The notes under the pieces were generated by a model. The model had not been told where the DNA came from. It searched no databases and worked only from the letters and a program-made list of their open reading frames with translations. 64,000 nt of DNA from Leptolyngbya sp. NIES-2104 (GTDB lineage: Bacteria > Cyanobacteriota > Cyanobacteriia > Leptolyngbyales > Leptolyngbyaceae), in assembly GCF_001485215.1 (NCBI RefSeq), contig NZ_BBWW01000001.1:5456001-5520000 (forward strand). The letters are read 5' to 3'. Shown here in pieces: positions 35,342-43,662 of the stretch. The position numbers and the translations under genes are program-made. Each line of letters begins with the position of its first letter. Position 1 is the first letter of the stretch.

Positions 35342-36646
35342 ATGATTTCTTCACGTCGAACTTACGGATTATTGTTAGTGAGTGGCGCGATCGCTGCCGT
35401 TCTCTTTTTGTTTAATCCCGGATTGTCGATCGCACTATTGCTACTGTTCGATTTGATTGTTCTAGGACTTGCATTTTGGGATAGTTCACAAGTCAAACCT
35501 TACCGCGTAAAGGTCGATCGCCAGGTGGCATCAAGATTGTCGATCGGGCGCGATAATTTAGTAACTCTGGGCGTAGAATCAGGCGAAAAACCCGTAGAGG
35601 TTCGGATTTATGACCCGTATCCGATCGAGTTTGCTGTCTCATCGATGCCACTCGCAATCAAGCTAGGCGCAAATCTAAATCAGCAACTTTCATACACCGT
35701 AAATCCTTCTTATCGAGGTGAATACCACTGGAAAGACATTCAGGTGCAACAGTTAAGTCCGTGGCGGTTAGCGTGGCATCGTTGGAAAATTCCACAAGAG
35801 CAAAAGGTTTCAGTCTATCCAGATTTGATCGGACTACGATCGCTCTCAATCCGTCTCACGCTAGAATCTTCCGGCTCAATTCGTCGCGCTCGTCGATTAG
35901 GCATTGGTACTGAATTTTCTGAACTGCGAGAATACGGAATTGGTGATGATCCGCGCTTCATTGATTGGAAAGCGACCGCACGACGTGGACAGCCTTTAGT
36001 GCGAGTATTAGAACCGGAACAAGAGCAGACTTTGATTATTTTGCTCGATCGAGGTCGGTTGATGACTTCGCAGGTGAAAGGATTATCGCGGTTTGATTGG
36101 GGATTGAATGCGACATTGGCACTGGCGCTGGCGGGATTGCACCGGGGCGATCGAGTTGGGGTTGGGGTGTTCGATCGACAAGTGCAAACCTGGATTCCTC
36201 CAGAACGTGGACAGGCACATTTGAATCATTTAATCGAGCGGTTAACGCCGATTCAACCAGAGATTTTAGAGCCAGATTATTTAGGGGCAGTGACAACCCT
36301 AGTGAATCAACAGGCGCGACGTGCTTTAGTTGTGGTGATTACCGATATTGTGGATATGACAGCCTCCTCTGAACTGCTCGCTGCATTGGGAAGATTGACA
36401 CCGAGATATTTACCGTTCTGCGTGACGTTACGTGATCCACAGGTCGATCAACAAGCGCATACCGTTACAGAAGATTTGCCCTCAACGTATGAAAGAGCCG
36501 TTGCACTCGATTTGATCGCTCAGCGGCAACTTGCATTTAGTACCTTGAAACAGCGGGGCGTGTTGGTGTTAGATGCGCCTGCGAATCAGATTACTGAGGA
36601 ATTAATCGATCGATATCTTCAGTTGAAAGCAAGAAACCAACTTTAG
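35342..36646 (+). CDS. DUF58 membrane protein with vWA-like domain, MoxR partner
   Basis: 434 residues. Two N-terminal hydrophobic segments (GLLLVSGAIAAVLFLF; LSIALLLLFDLIVLGLAFW) precede a beta-rich region and the DUF58 signature GTEFSELREYGIGDDPRFID followed by WKATARRGQPLVRVLEPEQE. The C-terminal half is vWA-like, with the DRGRLM site in place of a canonical MIDAS motif. It is 2 bp after the MoxR gene. The pair's client is unknown. Confidence 0.9.
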   Translation: MISSRRTYGLLLVSGAIAAVLFLFNPGLSIALLLLFDLIVLGLAFWDSSQVKPYRVKVDRQVASRLSIGRDNLVTLGVESGEKPVEVRIYDPYPIEFAVSSMPLAIKLGANLNQQLSYTVNPSYRGEYHWKDIQVQQLSPWRLAWHRWKIPQEQKVSVYPDLIGLRSLSIRLTLESSGSIRRARRLGIGTEFSELREYGIGDDPRFIDWKATARRGQPLVRVLEPEQEQTLIILLDRGRLMTSQVKGLSRFDWGLNATLALALAGLHRGDRVGVGVFDRQVQTWIPPERGQAHLNHLIERLTPIQPEILEPDYLGAVTTLVNQQARRALVVVITDIVDMTASSELLAALGRLTPRYLPFCVTLRDPQVDQQAHTVTEDLPSTYERAVALDLIAQRQLAFSTLKQRGVLVLDAPANQITEELIDRYLQLKARNQL

Positions 36647-36677
36647 ATACAGTGGAGAAAGTTTTTCTGATTCTCCT

Positions 36678-37310
36678 ATGAGCCTCCAACCCCAAACCAT
36701 TCTCTTTGCTCAGCACGGAATGACCGATCTCTCTGGATGTCAAACGATTTCCCGTTTGGCGTACGCGCTGGATCTAAAAGATACGCTAGTTGTCGCACCA
36801 GAACTACACTGGGTCAGAACGCTATTTTATCTAGAACCGCTGATTCAGAGTGTGCAGGCAATTGTGCTGGAAACTTTGAGCAAGTATCCAGGAGTGCCGA
36901 TTCGGATTATTGCGACTTCGATGGGCGGCGTGTTGTGGGTGGAATTGCTCGATCGACATCCGGAGTGGTGGTCGCGAGTTCATTCGCTCGTGTTGCTGGG
37001 TTCACCGATCGGTGGATCGCACATTGCTCGAATGGTTGATCCGTACGGTTGGGGAATTGGGATTGCGCGGGATTTGGCAATTGACCGGAGTGCGATCACT
37101 CGAAAAATCGTTGCAGAGATTCCTACGCTCGTGATCGCGAGTGACTGCGGTAAAGGTGATGATGGAGTCGTTAGCGTAGAATCAACCGTGATTCGAGGTG
37201 CCGAGTTTGTCTGTCTTTCGGGTGTGTCTCACTCAGATTTGAGATGTAATTCTGCGGTGATGCGGGAAATTTGGAAGTTTTACGCGAAGTTTGCGGAGGT
37301 CGAGCCGTGA
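36678..37310 (+). CDS. Alpha/beta hydrolase (lipase/esterase-like)
   Basis: 210 residues. A compact alpha/beta hydrolase: FAQHGMTDLSG at the oxyanion region, the nucleophile elbow IIATSMGGVLWVE (TSMGG for GxSxG, Ser near 80), a GSPIGGSH segment, an acid residue in VIASDCGKGDDGVVSVES and His in CLSGVSHSDLRCN. The short length (no lid) resembles thermolipase-like esterases. Substrate is unknown. It is 31 bp after the DUF58 gene and may share its transcript; 42 bp before the fusion gene. Confidence 0.75.
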   Translation: MSLQPQTILFAQHGMTDLSGCQTISRLAYALDLKDTLVVAPELHWVRTLFYLEPLIQSVQAIVLETLSKYPGVPIRIIATSMGGVLWVELLDRHPEWWSRVHSLVLLGSPIGGSHIARMVDPYGWGIGIARDLAIDRSAITRKIVAEIPTLVIASDCGKGDDGVVSVESTVIRGAEFVCLSGVSHSDLRCNSAVMREIWKFYAKFAEVEP

Positions 37311-37352
37311 GACTCGCTAGACTTCAAGAAGTTGTCGTGAATTTGTCCGAAT

Positions 37353-40178
37353 ATGAGCTTGATGCCTGTGTGGGGTTCTCTGCTGATTTTCATTCTGTGC
37401 CCGATTTTGGGCGGGTTGCCGCTAGTTGGTTGGATCACCAGAGGGCTGAGCCGAAAACGTTTGTCAGAACTGGGAACCGGAAATCTTAGCGTTTCCGCAG
37501 CGTTTTATCACGGGGGAAAGGTTGTTGGCATTCTGGCGGTACTGTCTGAGGCGTTGAAAGGGATTTTTGCGGTGCTGTTGGCGCGATCGTTCTTTCCGAA
37601 TAGCCCAGAGTGGGAAATTATTGCGCTGATTGCATTAGTGTATGGACGGTACTTTATCGGGAAAGGTGCGGGCACAACGAATGTCGTTTGGGGCTACGTG
37701 GTGCATGATCCGATCGTGTCGTTTCTGGTGTTTTTGATCGGCGGAATTGGCTTTACGATTTTTCGAGAACGTCGATCGGGAAAGTTTGGCGTATTAGTGC
37801 TATTTCCTTTGATTACGGCTCTAAGACATCCACAGGAAACGCCGTTGATTTTAAGTTCGATCGGGCTTGCAGCTTTCTTGTGGTGGATCTATAACCAGAT
37901 TCCAGATGACTTGGATTTGAAATCAGACAATGCAGAGAGAGGATCGAAAGCCATGTTTCAATTTCTTCGGGATGATCGATCGCTAATTTCACTTGATCAA
38001 ACTTTGGAAGCTGAAAAGGTTGGACAAAAGGCGGCGACTTTATCAGCATTAAAGCGATCGGGCTATCCGGTTCCGGAGGCTTGGATATTGTTGCCAGGAG
38101 ATGATCCGAAACCGTTGATTGAAGCGCTGCACCCTTCTAGAGAGCATCCGCTGATTGTACGATCGTCCGCGATCGGAGAAGATGCAGAATCGGCTTCAGC
38201 GGCGGGACAATATGAATCGATTCCAAACATTACGCATCGAGAGTTACTGTTACCTGCGATCGTGCGGTGTTTGGAATCGTATGAGCAGGACTCTGCTGTG
38301 AAGTATCGGCGCGATCGCAATGTTGCAGAGGCTTCGATGGTGGTACTCGTTCAGAAACAAATTCAAGGTATCTATTCGGGAGTTGCATTTAGTCGTGATC
38401 CGATCGCAAGACAAGGCGATGCGGTATTGATTGAAGCCTTACCGGGAAATGCCGATCGCGTGGTTTCCGGACAAGTTACCCCTGAAAGCTATCAAGTGAA
38501 CGTTCGGGAAGTTGGTACAGATTGGAGATTGCCTGAAACAACACTAGAAGTGGAAGGAGCGGGAACTGTTCCATCAACGGTAATTCAGCAAGTCGCCTAT
38601 CTAGCGCGGCATTTAGAAGAACATTTTCATGGTGTACCCCAGGACATTGAATGGAGCTTTGATGGAGAACAACTCTGGGTGTTGCAATCTCGATCGATTA
38701 CCACGCTGTTCCCGATTTGGACTCGGAAGATCGCCGCAGAAGTGATTCCGGGTGCGATTCGTCCTTTAACGTGGTCGATTAATCGCCCGCTGACGTGTGG
38801 GGTTTGGGGGAAAATTTTTACGATCGTTCTGGGAGAACGTGCAGCCGGTCTAGACTTTACTGAAACCGCAACCTTGCACTATTCACATGCTTATTTCAAT
38901 GCGTCGTTACTCGGACAAATCTTTCGACGAATGGGATTACCGCCAGAGAGTTTAGAGTTTCTCACCAGAGGCGCGAAGTTTAGTAAGCCACCTTTACGAT
39001 CGACTGTTTCAAATTTACCGGGACTGTTGCGGTTACTCCAGCGAGAAATGCGATTAGAAAAGGATTTTTCGCGAGATCAAGAACTCTATTTCAAACCGAT
39101 GCTTCAGAAGTTGGAACAACCTCTAGAAACCCAATCCGTCTCAGACCTTTTACAACAGATTGAGCAAATTCTTGAACTATTAGAACGAGCGACTTACTAC
39201 AGCATTCTTGCCCCGTTGAGTGCTGCACTTAGAAAATCAATAGCTAAAGTGCCAGATGAAGCTTTAGATAACAGTGATACTCCAGAAGTTGCAGCTTTAC
39301 GATCGCTGTCTGATCTTGCAACTCAAGCTCGATCGTTGTTGAGCAGCGATAAAGGTGTCTTTGTTCAACTCAAACAAACGCATCAAGGGCAAGCTATCTT
39401 AGAGCAATTCGATCGGTTGTTGAATCAATACGGCTACTTGAGCGAAGTCGGTACAGATATTGCCGTTCCAACTTGGCGCGAAGAGCCTCAACCCGTTCGC
39501 GAACTATTCAAACAATTCTGTCTAAATTCATCACCAGAGCGATCGACACCCAAAATTAAAAATAAAGGTGTTCAGCAACGAATTGCATTAAAAGGCAAAG
39601 TAACAGAAATCTATAGTCGATTGTTAGCAGAACTACGCTGGAGATTTGTCGCGATCGAACATCGCTGGATTGATTCCGGTGTTCTCAAACAATCTGGTGA
39701 TATCTTTTTTCTCACTTACGATGAGATTCGTAGTTCAAACACACAACTAATCGAACAACGTCGATCGCGCTTTGATCACGATCGACAACTTGCCCCAATT
39801 CCGCAGTTAGTTTATGGCGATGATCCACCTACTCTGCAGCTTCCAACCTGGCAAGCCTCGAATCGACTTCAAGGAATTGGAGCCAGTGTGGGACAAGTCG
39901 AAGGCACGATTCGAGTGATGCGATCGATGAGTGGATCGATGAATGTCGATCGGGATACGATTCTCGTTGTGCCTTATACGGATTCGGGCTGGATGCCTGT
40001 ATTAGCAAGAGTTGGCGGACTCATTGCGGAAGTGGGAGGACGATTATCGCATGGCGCGATCGTGGCACGAGAATATCGCATTCCTGCGGTGATGGATGTC
40101 GCTCATGCCACTGAGATTTTGCGAGATGGGCAGCGAGTTCGGATCGATGGACAGCAAGGAACAGTGGAGATTTTGTAG
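37353..40178 (+). CDS. Fusion of a PlsY-like membrane domain and a PEP-synthase-like domain
   Basis: 941 residues. Residues 1-195 resemble glycerol-3-phosphate acyltransferase PlsY, with several membrane segments; LGTGNLSVSAAFYHGGK and IGKGAGTTNVVWG match the PlsY GSGNxGATN-like and GGKG motifs, but the His of the GHxxP motif is Arg (YGRYF). Residues ~215-460 are a pyruvate/PEP-binding ATP-grasp domain (AEKVGQKAATLSALKRSG, LIVRSSAIGEDAESASAAGQ), with a C-terminal phosphotransfer swivel domain (GGRLSHGAIVAREYRIPA, His900). The middle (490-800) is unassigned. A kinase or dikinase acting on a lipid precursor is a guess. A palindromic element begins at its stop. Confidence 0.85.
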   Translation: MSLMPVWGSLLIFILCPILGGLPLVGWITRGLSRKRLSELGTGNLSVSAAFYHGGKVVGILAVLSEALKGIFAVLLARSFFPNSPEWEIIALIALVYGRYFIGKGAGTTNVVWGYVVHDPIVSFLVFLIGGIGFTIFRERRSGKFGVLVLFPLITALRHPQETPLILSSIGLAAFLWWIYNQIPDDLDLKSDNAERGSKAMFQFLRDDRSLISLDQTLEAEKVGQKAATLSALKRSGYPVPEAWILLPGDDPKPLIEALHPSREHPLIVRSSAIGEDAESASAAGQYESIPNITHRELLLPAIVRCLESYEQDSAVKYRRDRNVAEASMVVLVQKQIQGIYSGVAFSRDPIARQGDAVLIEALPGNADRVVSGQVTPESYQVNVREVGTDWRLPETTLEVEGAGTVPSTVIQQVAYLARHLEEHFHGVPQDIEWSFDGEQLWVLQSRSITTLFPIWTRKIAAEVIPGAIRPLTWSINRPLTCGVWGKIFTIVLGERAAGLDFTETATLHYSHAYFNASLLGQIFRRMGLPPESLEFLTRGAKFSKPPLRSTVSNLPGLLRLLQREMRLEKDFSRDQELYFKPMLQKLEQPLETQSVSDLLQQIEQILELLERATYYSILAPLSAALRKSIAKVPDEALDNSDTPEVAALRSLSDLATQARSLLSSDKGVFVQLKQTHQGQAILEQFDRLLNQYGYLSEVGTDIAVPTWREEPQPVRELFKQFCLNSSPERSTPKIKNKGVQQRIALKGKVTEIYSRLLAELRWRFVAIEHRWIDSGVLKQSGDIFFLTYDEIRSSNTQLIEQRRSRFDHDRQLAPIPQLVYGDDPPTLQLPTWQASNRLQGIGASVGQVEGTIRVMRSMSGSMNVDRDTILVVPYTDSGWMPVLARVGGLIAEVGGRLSHGAIVAREYRIPAVMDVAHATEILRDGQRVRIDGQQGTVEIL

Positions 40179-40369
40179 TCGTTCGTTGCAACTCCCGCCC
40201 TGAAATGAATTTCGGGCTAATCGGCGCAAGTCCATTAGAAATGGACTAAGAACCTGAAACTGCCTCCCAGTCTACTTCAGTAGACTTTCCACGGTTAGCC
40301 CGAAATTCATTTCAGGGCGGAAGTGCAACGGAGCGAAGGGACTACTTATACTTTTCAAACACCCCCTAA
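40179..40369. mobile_element. Palindromic four-hairpin element, subfamily A, copy 4 (left end missing)
   Basis: It starts immediately after the upstream stop codon (TAG at 40176-40178) with the sub-terminal sequence TCGTTCGTTGCAACTCCCGC, lacking the ~20-bp left terminal repeat, while the right terminal repeat ACTTTTCAAACACCCCCTAA is intact (to 40369). Internal hairpins GTCCATT..AATGGAC and AGTCTACT..AGTAGACT are complete. The right end runs into a CCCCCTAAATCCCCCACGAG tract matching the cheA palindrome. Confidence 0.83.
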
Positions 40370-40440
40370 ATCCCCCACGAGTGCAGGGTAGTTTGACTGT
40401 TAGCAGGGAAGATAGATTCCGTCAGGAAACATTTTCTAAG

Positions 40441-41325
40441 CTATCCGAGCAAGTTTTTTCTCGCTCGTTCTTGTCGAGATTCAGCTTCTTCCATCACCTT
40501 CGCGAAATCCTCGATCGCTTCTCCCGGATAGTTCTCAAGAACTCTCGTCGAAAGCGAAATCCGCCCCCGTCCTTCATCCAAATCAACAATCATGGCTTTG
40601 ATCACTTGTCCGACCTGCAACAGTGAAGACAACGATTCGATATAGTTTTTGCTAATTTGATTGATGTGCAACAATCCGGTTGTACCATCGAACTCAGCAA
40701 ACGCTCCAAATGGCTTGAGGCTGGTAACGGTTGCTTCGACCAGTTGACCGACTTCTAGCTGACTGAAGTTTGCCGCTCTAGCAGCGAGACGATTCGAGAG
40801 CACGATTTTATTGCGATCGCGCTCCAAATCCAGAATCGTTGCCGATAGCGTCTGTCCTTTTAGCGCCTCTAAATTTTCGCGCTCAACTAAGTGCGATCGT
40901 GGAATGAACCCCCGCAAACCCAGGGCATCCACCGTCACGCCTCCTTTATTAGAACCCGTTACGCGCACCTGCAAACTTTGATTCGTCGCCTGCAAATCGA
41001 CCAACCGTTCCCAAACTTTCCGCAATTCAAGCTGACGCAGCGAAATCGTTACCCGCCCATCTGCATCTTGTTCGCGAACAATGATGAATTCTCGCTCTTC
41101 ATCGAGTGGGAGAATTGCCGACACATCCGCCACCCGTCGAACGCTTGCTTCCTCGATCGGCAGAAATGCAGGAGATTTTCCGCCAATATCGACCAAGGCA
41201 CCATCGCTTTCATAGCTAAAGGCTTTGCCCGTTACCAGTTTGCCTTTCTGAAACTCGTAATCGTGCTGTTCGAGGGCTTTTTCAAAATCTTCCATCGAGA
41301 AGGAAGCAGTCGTCCGATCTGGCAT
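40441..41325 (-). CDS. Ribosomal protein S1 paralogue (cyanobacterial short form)
   Basis: 294 residues with three S1 RNA-binding domains (about 22-90, 108-175 and 190-260): FQKGKLVTGKAFSYESDGAL, SLQVRVTGSNKGGVTVDALG and VGQLVEATVTSLKPFGAFAE. Cyanobacteria carry two short S1 paralogues (Rps1A and Rps1B); this one, with three domains and its length, fits that class, probably Rps1B. It aids mRNA binding to the 30S subunit. I start at ATG 41325 (MPDRTTASF); the frame from 41358 adds 11 residues. It is preceded by an AGGA. Confidence 0.9.
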   Translation of the reverse strand: MPDRTTASFSMEDFEKALEQHDYEFQKGKLVTGKAFSYESDGALVDIGGKSPAFLPIEEASVRRVADVSAILPLDEEREFIIVREQDADGRVTISLRQLELRKVWERLVDLQATNQSLQVRVTGSNKGGVTVDALGLRGFIPRSHLVERENLEALKGQTLSATILDLERDRNKIVLSNRLAARAANFSQLEVGQLVEATVTSLKPFGAFAEFDGTTGLLHINQISKNYIESLSSLLQVGQVIKAMIVDLDEGRGRISLSTRVLENYPGEAIEDFAKVMEEAESRQERARKNLLG

Positions 41326-41376
41326 TGCAATGTAATTCCTAAAAAGTACGATCGCCACTATTGCGGCTTCTCAATT

Positions 41377-42165
41377 CTAGTGCGTTAGTCTAGAAAATAA
41401 CGCTTTTACCTGTTCCCAAGCATCAGCGGCAGCTTCAGGATGATAGTCCGATCGCTGATCACAGAAAAATCCATGCCCCGCTGAATACCGAAATACCTTG
41501 TGATCGATATGATTTGCCTCTAGAGCCGCTTCCACTTGATCAATTTGTTCGATCGAAATCAGCGGATCTTGAGTCCCGAAAAAGGCGTATAGCGTTCCTT
41601 TAATTTCTGAAGTTCTCGTGATGGTCGGCGCTCCACCGCCCGGAGTCATCGTAGCAATTCCCGCTCCATAAAATGAAGCCGTTGCCTTAACTTCCGGTAA
41701 GGTTGCCGCTAGGTACGCCACATGCCCCCCGAAACAAAAGCCGATCGCACCCACCTCTTGAAATCCTTTCGTTTGAAGAAACGCGATCGTCGTTCTTAAA
41801 TCACTGAGTAATTGATCCGCAGTCGTTTGATCTTTGTGCGATCGACCGAGTTTGGTATCGTCCTCGCTGTATCCCACCTCGAAGCCGGGAGCGGTTCTCT
41901 GAAAAATAGCGGGCGCGATCGCGACATAGCCTTCTTGGGCAAATCGCTCTGTGATCGATCGAATATGCGAGTTGACACCAAAAATTTCTTGAATCACAAT
42001 CATTGCACCCTGTGCAGCCGTATCCGGTTCTGACAGATAAGCATCGATTTGGAGGTCACCATTTGAAAGTTTGATCCAGGAGGAATTCACGATCGTATTT
42101 ATTTCACCACGCAACAGTTTGTATTCTGAACGAAACTCGAATTCAATGCGATGAAAATTTGCCAT
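41377..42165 (-). CDS. Dienelactone hydrolase family protein
   Basis: 262 residues, alpha/beta hydrolase of the DLH type. The strand MIVIQEIFGVNSHIRSITER, catalytic Cys in GAIGFCFGGHVAYLA, an acid residue in AFFGTQDPLIS and His in YSAGHGFFCDQRSDYH (DLH-type C/D/H triad). The substrate in cyanobacteria is unknown. The N-terminal 30 residues (MANFHRIEFEFRSEYKLL) are not family-like; a GTG giving a start near residue 27 (NSSWIKLSNGDLQID) is an alternative. Confidence 0.85.
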   Translation of the reverse strand: MANFHRIEFEFRSEYKLLRGEINTIVNSSWIKLSNGDLQIDAYLSEPDTAAQGAMIVIQEIFGVNSHIRSITERFAQEGYVAIAPAIFQRTAPGFEVGYSEDDTKLGRSHKDQTTADQLLSDLRTTIAFLQTKGFQEVGAIGFCFGGHVAYLAATLPEVKATASFYGAGIATMTPGGGAPTITRTSEIKGTLYAFFGTQDPLISIEQIDQVEAALEANHIDHKVFRYSAGHGFFCDQRSDYHPEAAADAWEQVKALFSRLTH

Positions 42166-42263
42166 TCATCGCCATACTTTACCGAAAATGGCAATCGAAA
42201 AACTACGGGTTATACTATTTCTATCAGGGGTGGTGAAAACGTTGAAAGCGGGACTTTAGGAGG

Positions 42264-42300
42264 CTTGAGCCAGCTCAGCATTATTACTGAGTAGCTTAAG
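42264..42300. promoter_or_regulatory. Imperfect palindrome upstream of the GntR gene
   Basis: CTTGAGCCAGCTCAG (42264-42278) and CTGAGTAGCTTAAG (42287-42300) are imperfect inverted repeats with an 8-base AT-rich centre, between divergent genes (dienelactone hydrolase and a GntR regulator). A TATACT box is at about 42211. It may be an autoregulatory operator. Confidence 0.4.
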
Positions 42301-42450
42301 TCAACCAGATCACAATCCGAAGATACACCCAACTTTCCATTTTCTGTGTCACCTAAAATAGTGGACGGCTTTGGCAAATTCTGAGCAAGAAGTAATGTAC
42401 AGATTTGCTGTGTAACATCAACACTTATGAGTGAGATTTGAGGCGCGGGT

Positions 42451-43434
42451 ATGGTGCAATTTCATATACAGCCAGATAGCGATATCCCGGCATCCACTCA
42501 ACTCTATAATCAAATTTTATTTGCGATCGCGTCTCGGCAGTTTCCACCGGGACACCGCTTACCGAGTACTCGTCAGTTGGCGATGCAGACGGGCTTACAT
42601 CGCAATACAATCAGTAAAGTTTATCGTCAACTCGAAGATGCAGGAGTCGTTGATGCTCAAGCGGGTTCTGGTATCTATGTACGTGATCAGGGACACGCAA
42701 CCGCAGCACACATCAAATCGCCGCTGCTCGAACAATATCCACAAGCACACAAAATCATTCAATCGAGCCTAGATGAGTTGGTCAAACAAGGCTGTTCGCT
42801 CGGACAAGCGCGGGAATTATTCTTGGCAGAAGTAGATTGGCGGTTGCGCTGTAGTGCTTCGGTTCTCGTAACGGCTCCCTCACACGATATTGCCAATGGC
42901 GAAGTTTTGTTGCGGGAATTGGAGCGTGCTTTAGCGATTCCCATGCAGCTTGTTCCGATGGAAGAACTAGGGCAAATTTTGGATCAGACGCGATCGAGTA
43001 CGGTGGTGACAAGCCGTTATTTTATTGCTCAAGCGGAAGCGATCGCATCTCCGAAAGCGGCACGAGTGATTCCGGTTGATATCTACGATTTTGAGCAGGA
43101 ATTAAAGCTGATCAAAGCGATGCAGAAAGGAACTTGTGTCGGTATTGTCAGTTTGAGTGCGGGGACTGTCGGTGTGGCAGAAGTGATTATTCACAGTTTG
43201 CGGGGCGATGATTTGCTCGTGATGACCGCACAAATGAACGATCGATATAAGCTCAATGCGATGGTGCGAACGGCACAAACGATTTTCAGCGATCAAGTCA
43301 GTTGTGCCACAGTGAAAGCGACGATTTCGGCTTCTCGCGATGATATTATTCGTCCTCCTCAAGTGATTTGCTGTGAGAATTTCATCGTGAGCAAATCGAT
43401 CAATCTCCTCAAACGAGAGTTGGGATTGGAATAG
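42451..43434 (+). CDS. GntR-family transcriptional regulator
   Basis: 327 residues. The N-terminal ~75 are a winged helix of the GntR type: IPASTQLYNQILFAIASRQF, RLPSTRQLAMQTGLHRNTIS and VDAQAGSGIYV. The C-terminal 230 residues do not look like FadR, HutC or MocR aminotransferase domains; they carry two alpha/beta subdomains (VLVTAPSHDIANGEVLL; VCCEN-type end), perhaps a phage- or ligand-binding module I cannot name. GAGG at 42439 with an 8-base spacer supports the ATG at 42451. A palindrome at 42264-42300 may be its operator. Confidence 0.82.
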   Translation: MVQFHIQPDSDIPASTQLYNQILFAIASRQFPPGHRLPSTRQLAMQTGLHRNTISKVYRQLEDAGVVDAQAGSGIYVRDQGHATAAHIKSPLLEQYPQAHKIIQSSLDELVKQGCSLGQARELFLAEVDWRLRCSASVLVTAPSHDIANGEVLLRELERALAIPMQLVPMEELGQILDQTRSSTVVTSRYFIAQAEAIASPKAARVIPVDIYDFEQELKLIKAMQKGTCVGIVSLSAGTVGVAEVIIHSLRGDDLLVMTAQMNDRYKLNAMVRTAQTIFSDQVSCATVKATISASRDDIIRPPQVICCENFIVSKSINLLKRELGLE

Positions 43435-43462
43435 AGGTGAGATTGCTCTAAAACACGAGCTA

Positions 43463-43662
43463 AAAGAATGTTTGAAAAGCTGTCGTTCATTGCTCCAGCC
43501 CGCCCTGAAATGGAATTTCGGGCTAATCGACGAAGGTCCTTTGAAAAGGACTTAGAGTTTCAAACTGACTCCCAGTCTACTTCAGTAGACTTTCTACGGT
43601 TAGCCCGAAATTCATTTCAGGGCGGAAGGTAATCGAAGCGAAAAAACTTTTCATACCCTCTA
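43463..43662. mobile_element. Palindromic four-hairpin element, subfamily A, copy 5
   Basis: Left repeat AAAGAATGTTTGAAAAGC (43463-43480); right repeat ACTTTTCATACCCTCTA, in which AAC has been lost relative to other copies. The first hairpin is GTCCTTT/AAAGGAC near 43535, a change in both arms relative to GTCCATT/AATGGAC, so pairing is kept. The second is AGTCTACT/AGTAGACT. Its right end contains the stop codon of the HD gene (TAG, 43660-43662). Confidence 0.85.
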
